This document shows, piece after piece, positions 18,057 through 26,750 of a stretch of DNA of 64,000 bases. This stretch comes from Bradyrhizobium sp. dw_411. Its GTDB lineage: Bacteria > Pseudomonadota > Alphaproteobacteria > Rhizobiales > Xanthobacteraceae. Below the pieces are notes generated by a model. The model was given only the letters and a program-made list of their open reading frames with translations, was not told the DNA's origin and did no database searches. Within the stretch, counting starts at the first letter, position 1, and each line of letters opens with the position of its first letter. Where the stretch lies: contig NZ_JAAVUY010000002.1 of assembly GCF_018449695.1 (NCBI RefSeq), positions 124,001-188,000 of the forward strand, in the 5' to 3' direction. Both the position numbers and the translations under genes were made by a program.

Positions 18057-18340
18057 GAACGTTTCTCCTCGGAAGCGACGGGGGCGACGCCTGCTGTGTC
18101 GGCGTGACGGCCTGGTAGCAGACCGAACAGATGCGGAGCGCAGCGGGCCTGGTGCCAGGCAGCGGCGAGCCCGCTGCCTGACAGAAGTTGTGTACCCACC
18201 GGGATAACCTGCTCGCCGACGAGAATGCCGAGCAGACCGATAAGGGCGACCAGCGGCGGCGCCGGCGAGCGAACGTTGAGGAGGCTATAAATGATGCCGA
18301 CCAGAATTCCGGCACCGGCAGATAGCAGATAGATTTTCAT
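18053..18340 (-). CDS. XapX domain membrane protein
   Basis: The protein has 95 residues. It begins MKIYLLSAGAGILVGIIYSL and continues LNVRSPAPPLVALIGLLGIL, with GEQVIP, the XapX signature: two membrane helices separated by a Pro-rich turn. The last 35 residues are not part of the domain. XapX proteins are small membrane proteins of unknown function, commonly next to YtcJ-type amidohydrolases and YcaC-type hydrolases. It overlaps the amidohydrolase start (ATGA). Confidence 0.85.
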   Translation of the reverse strand: MKIYLLSAGAGILVGIIYSLLNVRSPAPPLVALIGLLGILVGEQVIPVGTQLLSGSGLAAAWHQARCAPHLFGLLPGRHADTAGVAPVASEEKRS

Positions 18341-18365
18341 GTTTCCTCACCGCGGTGCGGCGTTT

Positions 18366-19016
18366 TCAAGCGGCTTTGGGACCACCCTCGGACGCATGCT
18401 CGCCAAGTGCCCATTTCGAGAAGCGCACCTGAATGCCGTAAGGCGAATGCGCACGGAGAATATCCATCACGCCCTCATAGGTTTCGGAGCGCGCCCAGTC
18501 CTGCTGGAGCTCGAACACATACTGACATGACGTAATCGGGATCGCACCGGCCTGTACCGCGCGATCCATCGAGCGGTTATGCGCTTCCATCGACAGGTCG
18601 CCGCAAGCGTCGGCTGGGATGTAGATCTCGTAACCTTCCTTAAGCATGTCGAGCGTCGGGAACATGACACAAGCTTCGGTCCACAGGCCGGCGATGACGA
18701 ATTTCTTGCGCCCGGTCGCGGCGACCGCCTTGCGAAAGTTCGCATTGAGCCAGGAGTTCATAGAGGTGCGGTCGATGACGTCGTGCTTGGGAAAAAGTTC
18801 GATGATCTCGGGCATGAACGGGCCCGAGAATGAGTCCTTGGCGACGGTCGTCAACACCGTCGGAATCTTGAACAGCTTGGCGGCCTTGGCAAGAATCTGG
18901 ACATTGTTGAATGTCACGATGCGGTCGTGCGATTGCACGCCCTGGTACATCGCGGGCTGATAATCGATCAGGGCGATCGCGCTGTTGTCCGGTGTCAGCA
19001 TTTCAAGCTTCGACAT
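18366..19016 (-). CDS. Isochorismatase-family cysteine hydrolase (YcaC-like)
   Basis: The protein has 216 residues. The isochorismatase-like fold shows ALIDYQPAMYQGV (catalytic Asp), TVAKDSFSGPF (Lys) and KFVIAGLWTEACVMFPTLDM (catalytic Cys in TEAC). YcaC-like enzymes hydrolyse small amides or related compounds; the substrate here is unknown. It is the first structural gene after the AraC regulator and lies 25 bp upstream of xapX. The C terminus is longer than in minimal family members. Confidence 0.85.
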   Translation of the reverse strand: MSKLEMLTPDNSAIALIDYQPAMYQGVQSHDRIVTFNNVQILAKAAKLFKIPTVLTTVAKDSFSGPFMPEIIELFPKHDVIDRTSMNSWLNANFRKAVAATGRKKFVIAGLWTEACVMFPTLDMLKEGYEIYIPADACGDLSMEAHNRSMDRAVQAGAIPITSCQYVFELQQDWARSETYEGVMDILRAHSPYGIQVRFSKWALGEHASEGGPKAA

Positions 19017-19166
19017 TTTCTTTCTCCAAGAAAGGGCTTCGCGCCCGCGATGACATTTGAAAATTCAAGTTGGTCGGCAGGCAATCTATTCACGTGGCGG
19101 ATCACGTCTTGAATGAATGGCAACTATTTTTTCTGTTTGTCGCCGGACAAGCTCTGCGGACAGCGC

Positions 19167-20072
19167 TCAATCGCGCAGGCGTCGCCACGCTGCCGGGCTG
19201 AGACCCGCTAAGGCCGTGAATACCCGAGTGAGATGACTTTGATCCGCGAAGCCGCAGCGGATCGCGATATCGGCGATTGGTAACGAGGTTTCGCGCAGCA
19301 GTTGCCTGGCTTGCTCGATCCGGTGCTGCTGCAACCAACGATGTGGTGCAAAGCCGGTGCTCGCCTTGAAAGCCTTGGTAAAATATTGCCGAGACAGGCC
19401 GCATTCCCGTGCGACATCGGCAAGAAGGATCTGTCCGCTGCTGTTCGCGACCAGCATCTCCCTAGCCCGACGCAATTGCGCGCTGGTTAGGCCCCCCTTT
19501 TTGACGGAGGCCGGCGGGTTGCCGCCATCGCCATACTTGCTGGCGAGATAGCTGCAGACCGCCAGCATGACGTAGTCCAGGAACAGTGAATTAGCCTGCC
19601 CGGGTTGTTCGAACGCCGGCAGCAGTGCTGCGGTGAGATGAACCAGTACGGGATCGACGATCCCTGGCGTGCAGGCCAAATGCGCCAGCCGCCGACTGCC
19701 CGCATCATCGGCGAGTTCATCGAAAGCGGTACGCGGAATGTGGAAGGTCAGCGCTTCGTGAGGATGGGTGATGAGCGCCGAGAATTCACCGGTCAGGTTA
19801 ACGATGCGCATCGCATTGGTGTCGTAACCCTGCGTGAGCAACGGTCGGCCGCCGCTCCACAATTCATGATACGGCAGTCGCGTCAGATATTGTGCGACGA
19901 TGAAGCTGTCTTCCGGCGGGATCTGCGGCGACATGCCGATTTGCCTGGGGCCGCAGGAGATGCGTGTCGCGGCGACGTTGGATGAACGCAGCGTCTGTGT
20001 CGTCAGTATCGGCGCATCGTGCAGCCCGAGGCTGTGTGCTACCGCGTCGCCGAACACCCGTCTTTCGTTCAT
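19167..20072 (-). CDS. AraC-family transcriptional regulator
   Basis: The protein has 301 residues. The N-terminal sensor domain is of the AraC_binding_2 (cupin-like) type. The C-terminal double HTH (about 200-300) shows VARECGLSRQYFTKAFKAST, then RWLQQHRIEQARQLL and IAIRCGFADQSHLTRVFTAL. It lies between the quinone module and the isochorismatase/XapX/amidohydrolase operon, all on the same strand, and most likely activates the downstream operon. The inducer is unknown. Confidence 0.9.
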   Translation of the reverse strand: MNERRVFGDAVAHSLGLHDAPILTTQTLRSSNVAATRISCGPRQIGMSPQIPPEDSFIVAQYLTRLPYHELWSGGRPLLTQGYDTNAMRIVNLTGEFSALITHPHEALTFHIPRTAFDELADDAGSRRLAHLACTPGIVDPVLVHLTAALLPAFEQPGQANSLFLDYVMLAVCSYLASKYGDGGNPPASVKKGGLTSAQLRRAREMLVANSSGQILLADVARECGLSRQYFTKAFKASTGFAPHRWLQQHRIEQARQLLRETSLPIADIAIRCGFADQSHLTRVFTALAGLSPAAWRRLRD

Positions 20073-20084
20073 GGTGCGTCCCCG

Positions 20085-20726
20085 TCAGGCCGATGTGATA
20101 TCGACGGTGGCTTTGTCGCGTGCGAGCCATTCCCGCGCGACGGTAACATCGGCTTGCGACAGTTGATGTCCAATCGGAAGTACCCGGCGGGTGACATCTG
20201 CACCGGCCTTGGTCAGCATCGCGGCCAGTCGTTCGCTATTGGCCGGCGGGATGATCGGGTCGTGCTGGCCGGATACCAGCAACAGCGACTGGTTCGACAG
20301 ATCGACCTCGGGCGGCTGTGCCAATGGCACCATCGCGCGCAACAGGATGCCACCCTGCAGCGTAGCTGGACGCAGCAGCAGCATCGCCGCGGCGATATTG
20401 GCGCCGTTGGAGTAGCCGAGCGCCAGCGGCGCTGCCAGGCCATAGGCCTCGTGGGCGGCCCCGACGAAGTCCGCAAGCTCATTGGCGCGGCGGATCACGT
20501 CGGCCTCGTCGAACACGCCTTCGGCAAGGCGGCGGAAGAAACGCGGCATGCCGTGCTCCAGTACTTGCCCGCGCACCGATAGCAGTGCCGCGCCGGGGCT
20601 GATCATCCGCCCGAGCGGCAGCAAGTCGTTTTCGTCGCCGCCGGTGCCGTGCAGCAACAGCACCGGCGCGAGGTCGGGGCGCGTCGCCGGTTCAAAGCGG
20701 TGGATGAAAGAAAGATCGCGGGCCAT
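20085..20726 (-). CDS. MhqD-like alpha/beta hydrolase (carboxylesterase type)
   Basis: The protein has 213 residues from ATG 20726, which overlaps the TGA of the dioxygenase gene; GTG 20729 is an alternative. It carries the phospholipase/carboxylesterase pattern VLLLHGTGGDENDLLPL, nucleophile elbow GYSNGAN, then SGQHDPIIPP (Asp) and PIGHQLS (His), a complete Ser-Asp-His triad. In Bacillus, MhqD accompanies the MhqO ring-cleaving dioxygenase in resistance to hydroquinones and catechols. The coupled gene order here supports the same role. Confidence 0.8.
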   Translation of the reverse strand: MARDLSFIHRFEPATRPDLAPVLLLHGTGGDENDLLPLGRMISPGAALLSVRGQVLEHGMPRFFRRLAEGVFDEADVIRRANELADFVGAAHEAYGLAAPLALGYSNGANIAAAMLLLRPATLQGGILLRAMVPLAQPPEVDLSNQSLLLVSGQHDPIIPPANSERLAAMLTKAGADVTRRVLPIGHQLSQADVTVAREWLARDKATVDITSA

Positions 20727-21664
20727 CACGCCACCTTTTCGTCCAGTGCCGGCAACACGGCTGCGATTTCCTTGCGGTGCGGCTCGAGGAATGCCGGCAG
20801 TTTCAGCGCCTGGCCGAGCGATACAACCGGTTCATCCACCGCGAAACCCGGTATGTCGGTCGCGATCTCGAACAGGATGCCGCCAGGCTCCCGGAAATAT
20901 ACCGAGCGGAAATAATTGCGGTCCTTCTGCTCGGTCGGGTGCATGCCGTGATCCTGCACCAGCTTGCGCGCCATCTCGCTTTGCGCGGCATCGTCAGCGG
21001 CGCGGAACGCGATGTGATGCACCGAGCCGCGGCCCTGACGGCCGGGCAGGAAACCCTTGGCCTCATAAATATCGACAATCGCGCCCATGGCATCGCCCGA
21101 TGTACGGTAGCGGATGACCGAGCCCTCGCGGGTGGTCTCGGCAAACCCGAACACGTCGGTGAGGATCGCGCCGGTTTTGGCGGCACTCTCGAGCAGCAGC
21201 GTCACGCCATGGAATCCGCGGATCGCGTGCTCCGCCGGAACTTCGCCATTGCTCCAGCCAGCCTCGTCCTCGGCGCCGGCCACGCCGACCAACGCGAGGC
21301 TCATGCCGTCGGGATCGGTAAAGGAGAGCACGGCTTCGCCGAAACGCTTCTCCAGCGCCTCATGGACGACGCCCTTTTCGATGAACCGATGCGTCCAGTA
21401 GCCGAGCGAGCGGGCCGGCACGCGGAAACTCGTTTGCTGGGTTTGCCCGACACCGCCGCGGCCGGGTGCAGCATGCTCCCACGGGAAAAAGGTGAGGATG
21501 GTGCCGGGATGCCCGGTCTCGTCGCCGTAATAAAAATGATAGGTTCCGGGATCGTCGAAATTGACGGTCTTTTTGACGAAGCGAAGTCCGAGCGTCCGGG
21601 TATAAAAGTCATAGTTGCGCAGGGCATGACCCGCGATGGCCGTGACGTGATGGATGCCTGACAT
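20726..21664 (-). CDS. Ring-cleaving dioxygenase, VOC family (MhqO/MhqA-like)
   Basis: The protein has 312 residues from ATG 21664, with GAGGAAG 3 nt upstream. It has two VOC modules: the first begins GIHHVTAIAGHALRNYDFYT, the second RGFHGVTLLLES, with metal ligands from HHVT, SVHHIAFR and GGILFEIATD. It is homologous to Bacillus MhqO/MhqA, which open hydroquinone-type rings during quinone stress. It is translationally coupled to the MhqD-like hydrolase and divergent from the LysR gene. Confidence 0.85.
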   Translation of the reverse strand: MSGIHHVTAIAGHALRNYDFYTRTLGLRFVKKTVNFDDPGTYHFYYGDETGHPGTILTFFPWEHAAPGRGGVGQTQQTSFRVPARSLGYWTHRFIEKGVVHEALEKRFGEAVLSFTDPDGMSLALVGVAGAEDEAGWSNGEVPAEHAIRGFHGVTLLLESAAKTGAILTDVFGFAETTREGSVIRYRTSGDAMGAIVDIYEAKGFLPGRQGRGSVHHIAFRAADDAAQSEMARKLVQDHGMHPTEQKDRNYFRSVYFREPGGILFEIATDIPGFAVDEPVVSLGQALKLPAFLEPHRKEIAAVLPALDEKVA

Positions 21665-21752
21665 GGTCTTCCTCCTGAGCTGAGGAGGCGCTCCGCCTCC
21701 CGTTGAGGAGATAATTGGGCAGGCTAAATTCAAAGACAATCTGGCATTTCTT

Positions 21753-21764
21753 GACATTACTGTC
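21753..21764. promoter_or_regulatory. GACA-N4-TGTC inverted repeat between divergent dioxygenase and LysR genes
   Basis: A short perfect dyad lies 15 bp upstream of the LysR start codon and 88 bp upstream of the dioxygenase start. Its position fits an autoregulatory operator for the LysR protein, but it is short. Confidence 0.3.
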
Positions 21765-21779
21765 TATGATTTGAGGACA

Positions 21780-22673
21780 ATGGATAAGCTCAGCAGCCTT
21801 CGCGCCTTCGTCAAAGTCGTTGAGCTCGGCAGCTTCTCGGAAGCCGGCCGGCAATTGCGCCTGTCGCGCTCGGCGATCTCGAAATACGTCAGCGACCTCG
21901 AACAAGAGCTCGGTGTCCAGCTTCTGAATCGCACCACGCGGCACGCCAGCCCGAACGAAAACGGCCAGGCCTATTTCGAACGCGCGCTCGGAATCCTTGC
22001 CGAGCTGGATGCAGCCGACCGCGCCGTTGCGCAGGCGCAGGCGACACCGCGTGGGTTGTTGCGCATCAATGCGCCGATGTCGTTCGGAACGCTGCAGCTT
22101 GGGCCAGCGCTCGCCGATTTCATGGCGCTTTATCCCGAATTGAAGATCCATCTCGTTCTCAGTGATGAGCAGGTCGATCCGGTGCAGGGCGGTTACGACG
22201 TCACCTTGCGCATCGCCGACCTCGAATCCTCCAGCCTGATTGCACGCAAGATTGTGGAGATTGACCGCGCGATCTGCGCGTCGCCTTCCTACCTCGACCA
22301 GCACGGCGTGCCAAAGCATCCCGCCGACTTGCGTAAGCACGCGCTGTTGACCTACGGCTTCCTGCTCACCGGCAATCAATGGAAGCTCACCGGCGAGGAT
22401 GGCGAGCACTGGATCCAGCCGGAATGGACGCTATGCGCCAACAACGCGGAAGTATTGCGCGACGCGGCAATCAAGGGGCACGGTGTGGCCCTGATCCCGG
22501 TGTTCATCGCAGGCGATGCCCTCAAAAAAAGAGCGTTGCAGGCAGTGCTCAGGGATTATCACGCGCCGCCCTTGGCGCTTTACGCGCTTTATCCACCGAC
22601 GCGGCATCTCGCGGTGAAAGTACGGCTCTTCATCGATTTTTTGGTTGAGCGCTTCGTCGGAGAAGCAGACTAA
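21780..22673 (+). CDS. LysR-family transcriptional regulator
   Basis: The protein has 297 residues from ATG 21780; GAGG sits 3 nt upstream. The winged HTH is at residues 1-60: MDKLSSLRAFVKVVELGSFS, then AGRQLRLSRSAISKYVSDLE. The effector-binding domain begins about residue 90 (LLRINAPMSFG). It is divergent from the MhqO/MhqD-like pair, 115 bp away, and is its likely regulator, probably responding to quinones or electrophiles (inference). Confidence 0.9.
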   Translation: MDKLSSLRAFVKVVELGSFSEAGRQLRLSRSAISKYVSDLEQELGVQLLNRTTRHASPNENGQAYFERALGILAELDAADRAVAQAQATPRGLLRINAPMSFGTLQLGPALADFMALYPELKIHLVLSDEQVDPVQGGYDVTLRIADLESSSLIARKIVEIDRAICASPSYLDQHGVPKHPADLRKHALLTYGFLLTGNQWKLTGEDGEHWIQPEWTLCANNAEVLRDAAIKGHGVALIPVFIAGDALKKRALQAVLRDYHAPPLALYALYPPTRHLAVKVRLFIDFLVERFVGEAD

Positions 22674-22744
22674 ATCGTCGCAGAGATGGTCCGTCTGCTC
22701 TTGCGCCGTGAGGTCGAGGGCGTCCAATGCCGGGTAAAAATACC

Positions 22745-22768
22745 CGCATAATGGACGTTTATGGAATT
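22745..22768. repeat. Dispersed 24-bp repeat, copy B
   Basis: It matches copy A (13238-13261) in 23 of 24 bases. CATAA (22747-22751) and TTATG (22759-22763) are perfect inverted arms around tggacgt. This could be a recombinase core site or the footprint of an excised element. Confidence 0.55.
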
Positions 22769-23126
22769 AGCGTAGCACAGAAGCCGCGGGCTTTCGTCTG
22801 GCGAGTGCTCGTGATTTTGCGCGAGCGATGTCCGTTGTTGGCGTAGCAGGCGTTTAGTTCGACAGAATTTCGCCTTCGCAGATTTAGCTACTTCTGAATG
22901 ACTGGTTTCTGCAGCCGTCGCAATTGTGGAAGCGAGATTGGCTTGATTTGGCTCGAGTCGCGCGTGATCCGAACTAGAACGTTCAATTTCGCACCGATAC
23001 CTCAACCATTTGCCGTGATTGGTGAGAGTTAGATTTTTCCAAGATGGGAGAGCGGCCTTTATCAACATCTACAAATTCAGTTGACTACTCTCCGAATTCT
23101 CGAATATTTTCTACAGGCAAAAATAA

Positions 23127-23143
23127 ATTCCACTGACCGGAAT
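23127..23143. promoter_or_regulatory. Imperfect IclR-type operator, ATTCCA-N5-CGGAAT
   Basis: It differs by one base from the ATTCCG-N5-CGGAAT palindrome found upstream of other operons in this cluster. It lies about 200 bp before the start of the dehydrogenase operon at 23340. Confidence 0.5.
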
Positions 23144-23339
23144 GATCTGAAGTGCTCTCAATCGGGCGATCGTGAAAATTGATTGCAAACTAGACGAGCG
23201 CGAGCACGTGGCTTTGCTGGAGATTGAATCGTGCTTCAAACAACCACGAGTGTATCCGGCCCTGAACTTGCCGTGAATTCAAACCCGTCACGCGTATCAA
23301 TCTTCTAAATCGAGTTGAAAGCAAACATCAGGAAACATC

Positions 23340-24248
23340 ATGTCTGACGCGACGTCGCCGCTGCTTCCACCAGCCAGGATAGCGCTTATCGGTCTCGGAA
23401 ACATGGGCGCGCCGATGGCGCTGCAGCTCGTTAAGACCGATTATCAGGTTTGCGGCTTCGACATTTCGCCGGATGCCCGCCAGCGTTTCTCGTCGATGGG
23501 AGGCGGGGTGGCGTCGGAAGTCGCTTCGGCGGTCGCGGGCGCCGATGCGATCATTACGCTGCTTCCCGACAGCAAGGCCGTCAGGCAGGCGCTCGATTCG
23601 TTTATCCAATCCGTCAAGGCCGATTGCGTCATCATCGACATGAGTTCTTCGGATCCCGTCGAAACCAGGAAGCTCGGTCAGGAACTGATCGGCAAGGGCT
23701 TCGGGTTCATCGATGCACCGGTTTCCGGCGGCGTGAGGCGCGCGGTGGATGGCACGCTGACCATCATGGTAGGAGGCAGCAGTGCAACCATCGACCGCGC
23801 AGAGCCCGTGTTGCAAGCGATGGGTAAATCGATCTTCAGGACCGGAGATCTTGGATCCGGTCACGCCATGAAGGCGCTCAATAATTACGTTTCCGCGGCC
23901 GGGCTGCTCGCTGCGGTCGAAGCGGTTGCGATCGGAAAGCAATTCGGCCTCGATCCGCTGTTGATGACGGACGTTCTGAATGTGTCGACCGGACGCAACA
24001 ACACCACGGAAGCGAAACTGAAGCAGTTCATCATTTCTGAAACCTATAATGCAGGTTTCCCGCTCAAGCTGATGGCCAAGGATGTCGGCATCGCCAATTC
24101 GCTCGCCCACGCGATCGACGTGCCGGCGCCACTTTCCGACGCCTGTTCGAAGCTCTGGACGGACGCATCAAACGCTCTCGGCAATTCCGCCGATCATACC
24201 GCGATCGGCAAGCACATCGCCGGCCTCAATTCTCAAAAGGGAGACTAG
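23340..24248 (+). CDS. Beta-hydroxyacid dehydrogenase, 3-hydroxyisobutyrate dehydrogenase family
   Basis: The protein has 302 residues. The Rossmann motif is IALIGLGNMGAPMALQLVK. The family motif FIDAPVSGGVRRAVDGTLTI and the catalytic Lys region GHAMKALNNYVSA are present. Such enzymes oxidise 3-hydroxyisobutyrate, tartronate semialdehyde or related beta-hydroxyacids with NAD(P). It is the first gene of a plus-strand operon with a CMD-like protein, crotonase, acyl-CoA dehydrogenase and MBL hydrolase. The substrate is therefore probably a pathway intermediate rather than valine-derived, but a valine-like route cannot be excluded. Confidence 0.85.
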   Translation: MSDATSPLLPPARIALIGLGNMGAPMALQLVKTDYQVCGFDISPDARQRFSSMGGGVASEVASAVAGADAIITLLPDSKAVRQALDSFIQSVKADCVIIDMSSSDPVETRKLGQELIGKGFGFIDAPVSGGVRRAVDGTLTIMVGGSSATIDRAEPVLQAMGKSIFRTGDLGSGHAMKALNNYVSAAGLLAAVEAVAIGKQFGLDPLLMTDVLNVSTGRNNTTEAKLKQFIISETYNAGFPLKLMAKDVGIANSLAHAIDVPAPLSDACSKLWTDASNALGNSADHTAIGKHIAGLNSQKGD

Positions 24249-24250
24249 AA

Positions 24251-24658
24251 ATGAAACCCGACATGACCATGAAGCAGCTGTTTGACGAAGGACTGAAGAA
24301 CCGGCGCGAGGTGCTGGGCGCCGAATATGTCGACCGCTCGATCAGCAATGCCAATGATTTCACCATGGCGTTTCAGCACATCACTACCGAGTGGTGCTGG
24401 GGCTATGGATGGGGAGACGACACACTTCCACGCAAGACCCGGAGCATGCTCAACCTCGCCATGCTCACGGCGTTGCATTGCAGCGCAGAAATCAAGCTCC
24501 ACGTTCGCGGCGCGATCAACAACGGCGTCAGCGTAGAAGAGATCAAGGCTATCCTACTGCATGCAACGATTTACAGCGGAATTCCAGCCGGGCTTGAGGC
24601 ATTCAAGGCAGCCAACGAGGTGTTGCAGGAGATGGGTCAGGTTCCCATGAAGCCTTAA
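24251..24658 (+). CDS. Carboxymuconolactone decarboxylase-like protein (PcaC type)
   Basis: The protein has 135 residues and starts 2 bp after the dehydrogenase stop. It contains the CMD fold: LPRKTRSMLNLAMLTALHCS, then EIKLHVRGAINNGVSVEEIK. The length and motif fit PcaC, 4-carboxymuconolactone decarboxylase. No protocatechuate genes are around, so it may act on another beta-keto or lactone acid. It lacks the CxxC pair of AhpD-type members, so it is not a peroxidase. Confidence 0.85.
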   Translation: MKPDMTMKQLFDEGLKNRREVLGAEYVDRSISNANDFTMAFQHITTEWCWGYGWGDDTLPRKTRSMLNLAMLTALHCSAEIKLHVRGAINNGVSVEEIKAILLHATIYSGIPAGLEAFKAANEVLQEMGQVPMKP

Positions 24659-24709
24659 GGCACGGCCTTTCAAGCACGCGCATCGTTCCATCTCACAGCG
24701 GGACCAGGC

Positions 24710-25507
24710 ATGACGTCAACATCCACCGGGAGAATGAAGGCCTGGGCCGAGGATCGAATCGGGTGGGTCACCTTTGACAATCCGGCCCGGCGAAATGCGG
24801 TCAATATCGATATGTGGAACAGCATTCCCGATATTGTCGCGAAGTTCGTCGCCGATGACAATGTGCGCGTGATTGTTCTGCGGGGTGAGGGCGACAAGGC
24901 CTTTGTTTCGGGCGCGGATATCAGTCAGTTCGAAACGCAGAGGTCTTCGGCGGAAGCGGTGGCTTATTACGAGGAGATCGCCGACCGGGCCAGCCGGGCC
25001 ATTCACGAATGCGACAAGCCGACGATCGCGATGATCCATGGCTATTGCATCGGCGGGGGAGTCGGCGTCGCGTTGTCGTGCGATCTGCGTATCGCCGCGT
25101 CCGATGCGTCGTTTTCGATACCTGCCGGGCGCATGGGCCTCGGATATCGTATCAGCTCGGTCAAGAAGCTGGTTGATGCGGTCGGTCTCGCCAAGGCCAA
25201 GGAAATCTTCTTCACAGGCGATCGTTTCGACGCCGAATATGCGGCCAAAATCGGCATGGTCAATCGGGTCGTGCCGAAGCAGGAACTCGATCCGCATGTC
25301 GCGGCTCTGGCGTCGCGGATCGCCGCGCAGGCGCCACTGACGCTGACAGCTTTCAAGAAGACCGCAACTATGTTGCTCAGATCGTCGCCGGAGATGGTCA
25401 CCGCGGAATGCGACGCGCTCATCCGCGGTTGCTTTGAAAGCGCCGACTATGCGGAGGGTCGTCGGGCATTTGCTGAGAAGCGGGCCCCGGTGTTCTCGGG
25501 CCGGTGA
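24710..25507 (+). CDS. Enoyl-CoA hydratase/isomerase family protein lacking both classical Glu residues
   Basis: The protein has 265 residues with a crotonase fold. FDNPARRNAVNIDMW and KAFVSGADISQFE form the oxyanion-hole side. The segment GGGVGVALSCDLRIAA has Gly where hydratases have the first catalytic Glu (GGCEL). The segment FSIPAGRMGLGY lacks the second Glu (PEI). It is therefore unlikely to be a classical hydratase; isomerase, hydrolase or decarboxylase chemistry is possible. It is in the dehydrogenase operon. Confidence 0.85.
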   Translation: MTSTSTGRMKAWAEDRIGWVTFDNPARRNAVNIDMWNSIPDIVAKFVADDNVRVIVLRGEGDKAFVSGADISQFETQRSSAEAVAYYEEIADRASRAIHECDKPTIAMIHGYCIGGGVGVALSCDLRIAASDASFSIPAGRMGLGYRISSVKKLVDAVGLAKAKEIFFTGDRFDAEYAAKIGMVNRVVPKQELDPHVAALASRIAAQAPLTLTAFKKTATMLLRSSPEMVTAECDALIRGCFESADYAEGRRAFAEKRAPVFSGR

Positions 25508-25588
25508 CGATGGCTGGCCGACGGTCCAACTATTCCAATTCGTGCTCTCTGTTCATGCGGGCACGCTCAAGATAAGGAGCTACCCCAG

Positions 25589-26725
25589 ATGCTATTCTCG
25601 GAAGACCAGGTCGCTATCCGCGATATGACGCGGGACTTCGTCAAGAGCGAAATCGTGCCGTTTGCTGCGGAATGGGATCGTCAGTCCAGCATTCCGAAAG
25701 ATGTCGTCCAGCGGGCCGGCGCACTTGGCCTGTTCGGCGTGAACATGCCGAGCGAGTGGGACGGCGCCGGCGCGGATTTCAAATCCTATGTCCTTGCCGT
25801 CGAGGAAATGGCGTTCGGTGATGCCGGTTTCTGCAATATGGTCTGCGCGACGAACTCGTATGGCTTCAAGGTCCGGGACTATGGCACGGATGATCTAAAA
25901 AAGCGCTTTCTCTCCCCCGTCGCGGCAGGCGAAGCGCTTGGGTGCATGCTCCTGACCGAGCCGCAGGCGGGATCGGATGCCTCGAATCTGAAGACGCGCG
26001 CGGTTCGCCGCGGCGATAAATACGTCATCAACGGCACCAAGGTCTTCATCACATCCGGCCAGTCCGCCGGCTACGCCTGTATCATCGCGGTCACCGATCC
26101 CACTGCCGGAAAGGCCGGAATTTCGGCGTTTCTCACGAAGACCCATATGCCCGGGTACAATGTCATCCGGGTCGAACACAAGCTTGGGCACCGCACCAAC
26201 GAGACCTGCCAAATCCTGTTGGAGGATATGGAGGTCCCTGCGGAGGACATGCTTGGTAACCCCGGAGACGGCCTGCGCATTGCGTTTTCGGGCCTGGACA
26301 GCGGAAGAATTGCCGTGGCGGCACAGGCGATCGGAGTGGCGCGCGCTGCGTTCGAAGCAGCACTTGGATATTCGCATGAACGCGAGGCTTTTGGCAAAAA
26401 GATATTCGATCATCAGGGCATTGGGTTCAAGCTTGCGGAAATGGCAACCGAGATCGAGGTTGCCCGCGCGATGTGTCATCACGCAGCAGATCTCAAGCAA
26501 TCGAAGGTCCGATGCGTGAAAGAGGCCTCGATATCGAAACTCTATGCGTCGCAAATGGCGGAGCGGGTCTGCTCGGATGCGATCCAGGTCTATGGCGGAT
26601 ATGGATTCATCAATGACTACCCAGTTGAAAAATACTATCGCGATGCCCGCGTCTACCAGATCTACGATGGCACCAACGAAATCCAGAAAATCCTGATTTC
26701 GCGCGAACTCGCGGCCGGTCATTAA
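25589..26725 (+). CDS. Acyl-CoA dehydrogenase
   Basis: The protein has 378 residues, usual for the family; AAGGAG lies 9 nt before the ATG. The FAD-binding block LLTEPQAGSDASNLKTRAVR and IFITSG-like KVFITSGQSAG are present. The C-terminal signature is QVYGGYGFINDYPVEKYYRD, then IYDGTNEIQ. Where MCAD has the catalytic Glu (YEGT) this enzyme has Asp (YDGT). It introduces an alpha-beta double bond into an acyl-CoA, giving electrons to ETF. The substrate is unknown; the operon context suggests a branched or cyclic acid. Confidence 0.9.
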   Translation: MLFSEDQVAIRDMTRDFVKSEIVPFAAEWDRQSSIPKDVVQRAGALGLFGVNMPSEWDGAGADFKSYVLAVEEMAFGDAGFCNMVCATNSYGFKVRDYGTDDLKKRFLSPVAAGEALGCMLLTEPQAGSDASNLKTRAVRRGDKYVINGTKVFITSGQSAGYACIIAVTDPTAGKAGISAFLTKTHMPGYNVIRVEHKLGHRTNETCQILLEDMEVPAEDMLGNPGDGLRIAFSGLDSGRIAVAAQAIGVARAAFEAALGYSHEREAFGKKIFDHQGIGFKLAEMATEIEVARAMCHHAADLKQSKVRCVKEASISKLYASQMAERVCSDAIQVYGGYGFINDYPVEKYYRDARVYQIYDGTNEIQKILISRELAAGH

Positions 26726-26750
26726 CCTCAGCCGCGCAGGAGGATCGGCG

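Larger units (their letters stand above)
22674..23339. other. Non-coding region between the quinone module and the catabolic cluster
   Basis: This 666-bp region has no convincing gene; the frames present are Ser/Arg-rich without ribosome sites. It contains the second copy of the 24-bp dispersed repeat and an imperfect ATTCCG-type palindrome, both listed separately. Confidence 0.55.

Noticed and set aside
22670..23068. 132-residue minus-strand frame in the gap before the catabolic cluster
   Set aside because: Ser/Arg/Thr-rich, no ribosome site, crosses the dispersed repeat; probably chance.
24251..24658. Peroxidase (AhpD) function for the first CMD-like protein
   Set aside because: No CxxC motif is present, unlike the CMD-like protein at 37199.
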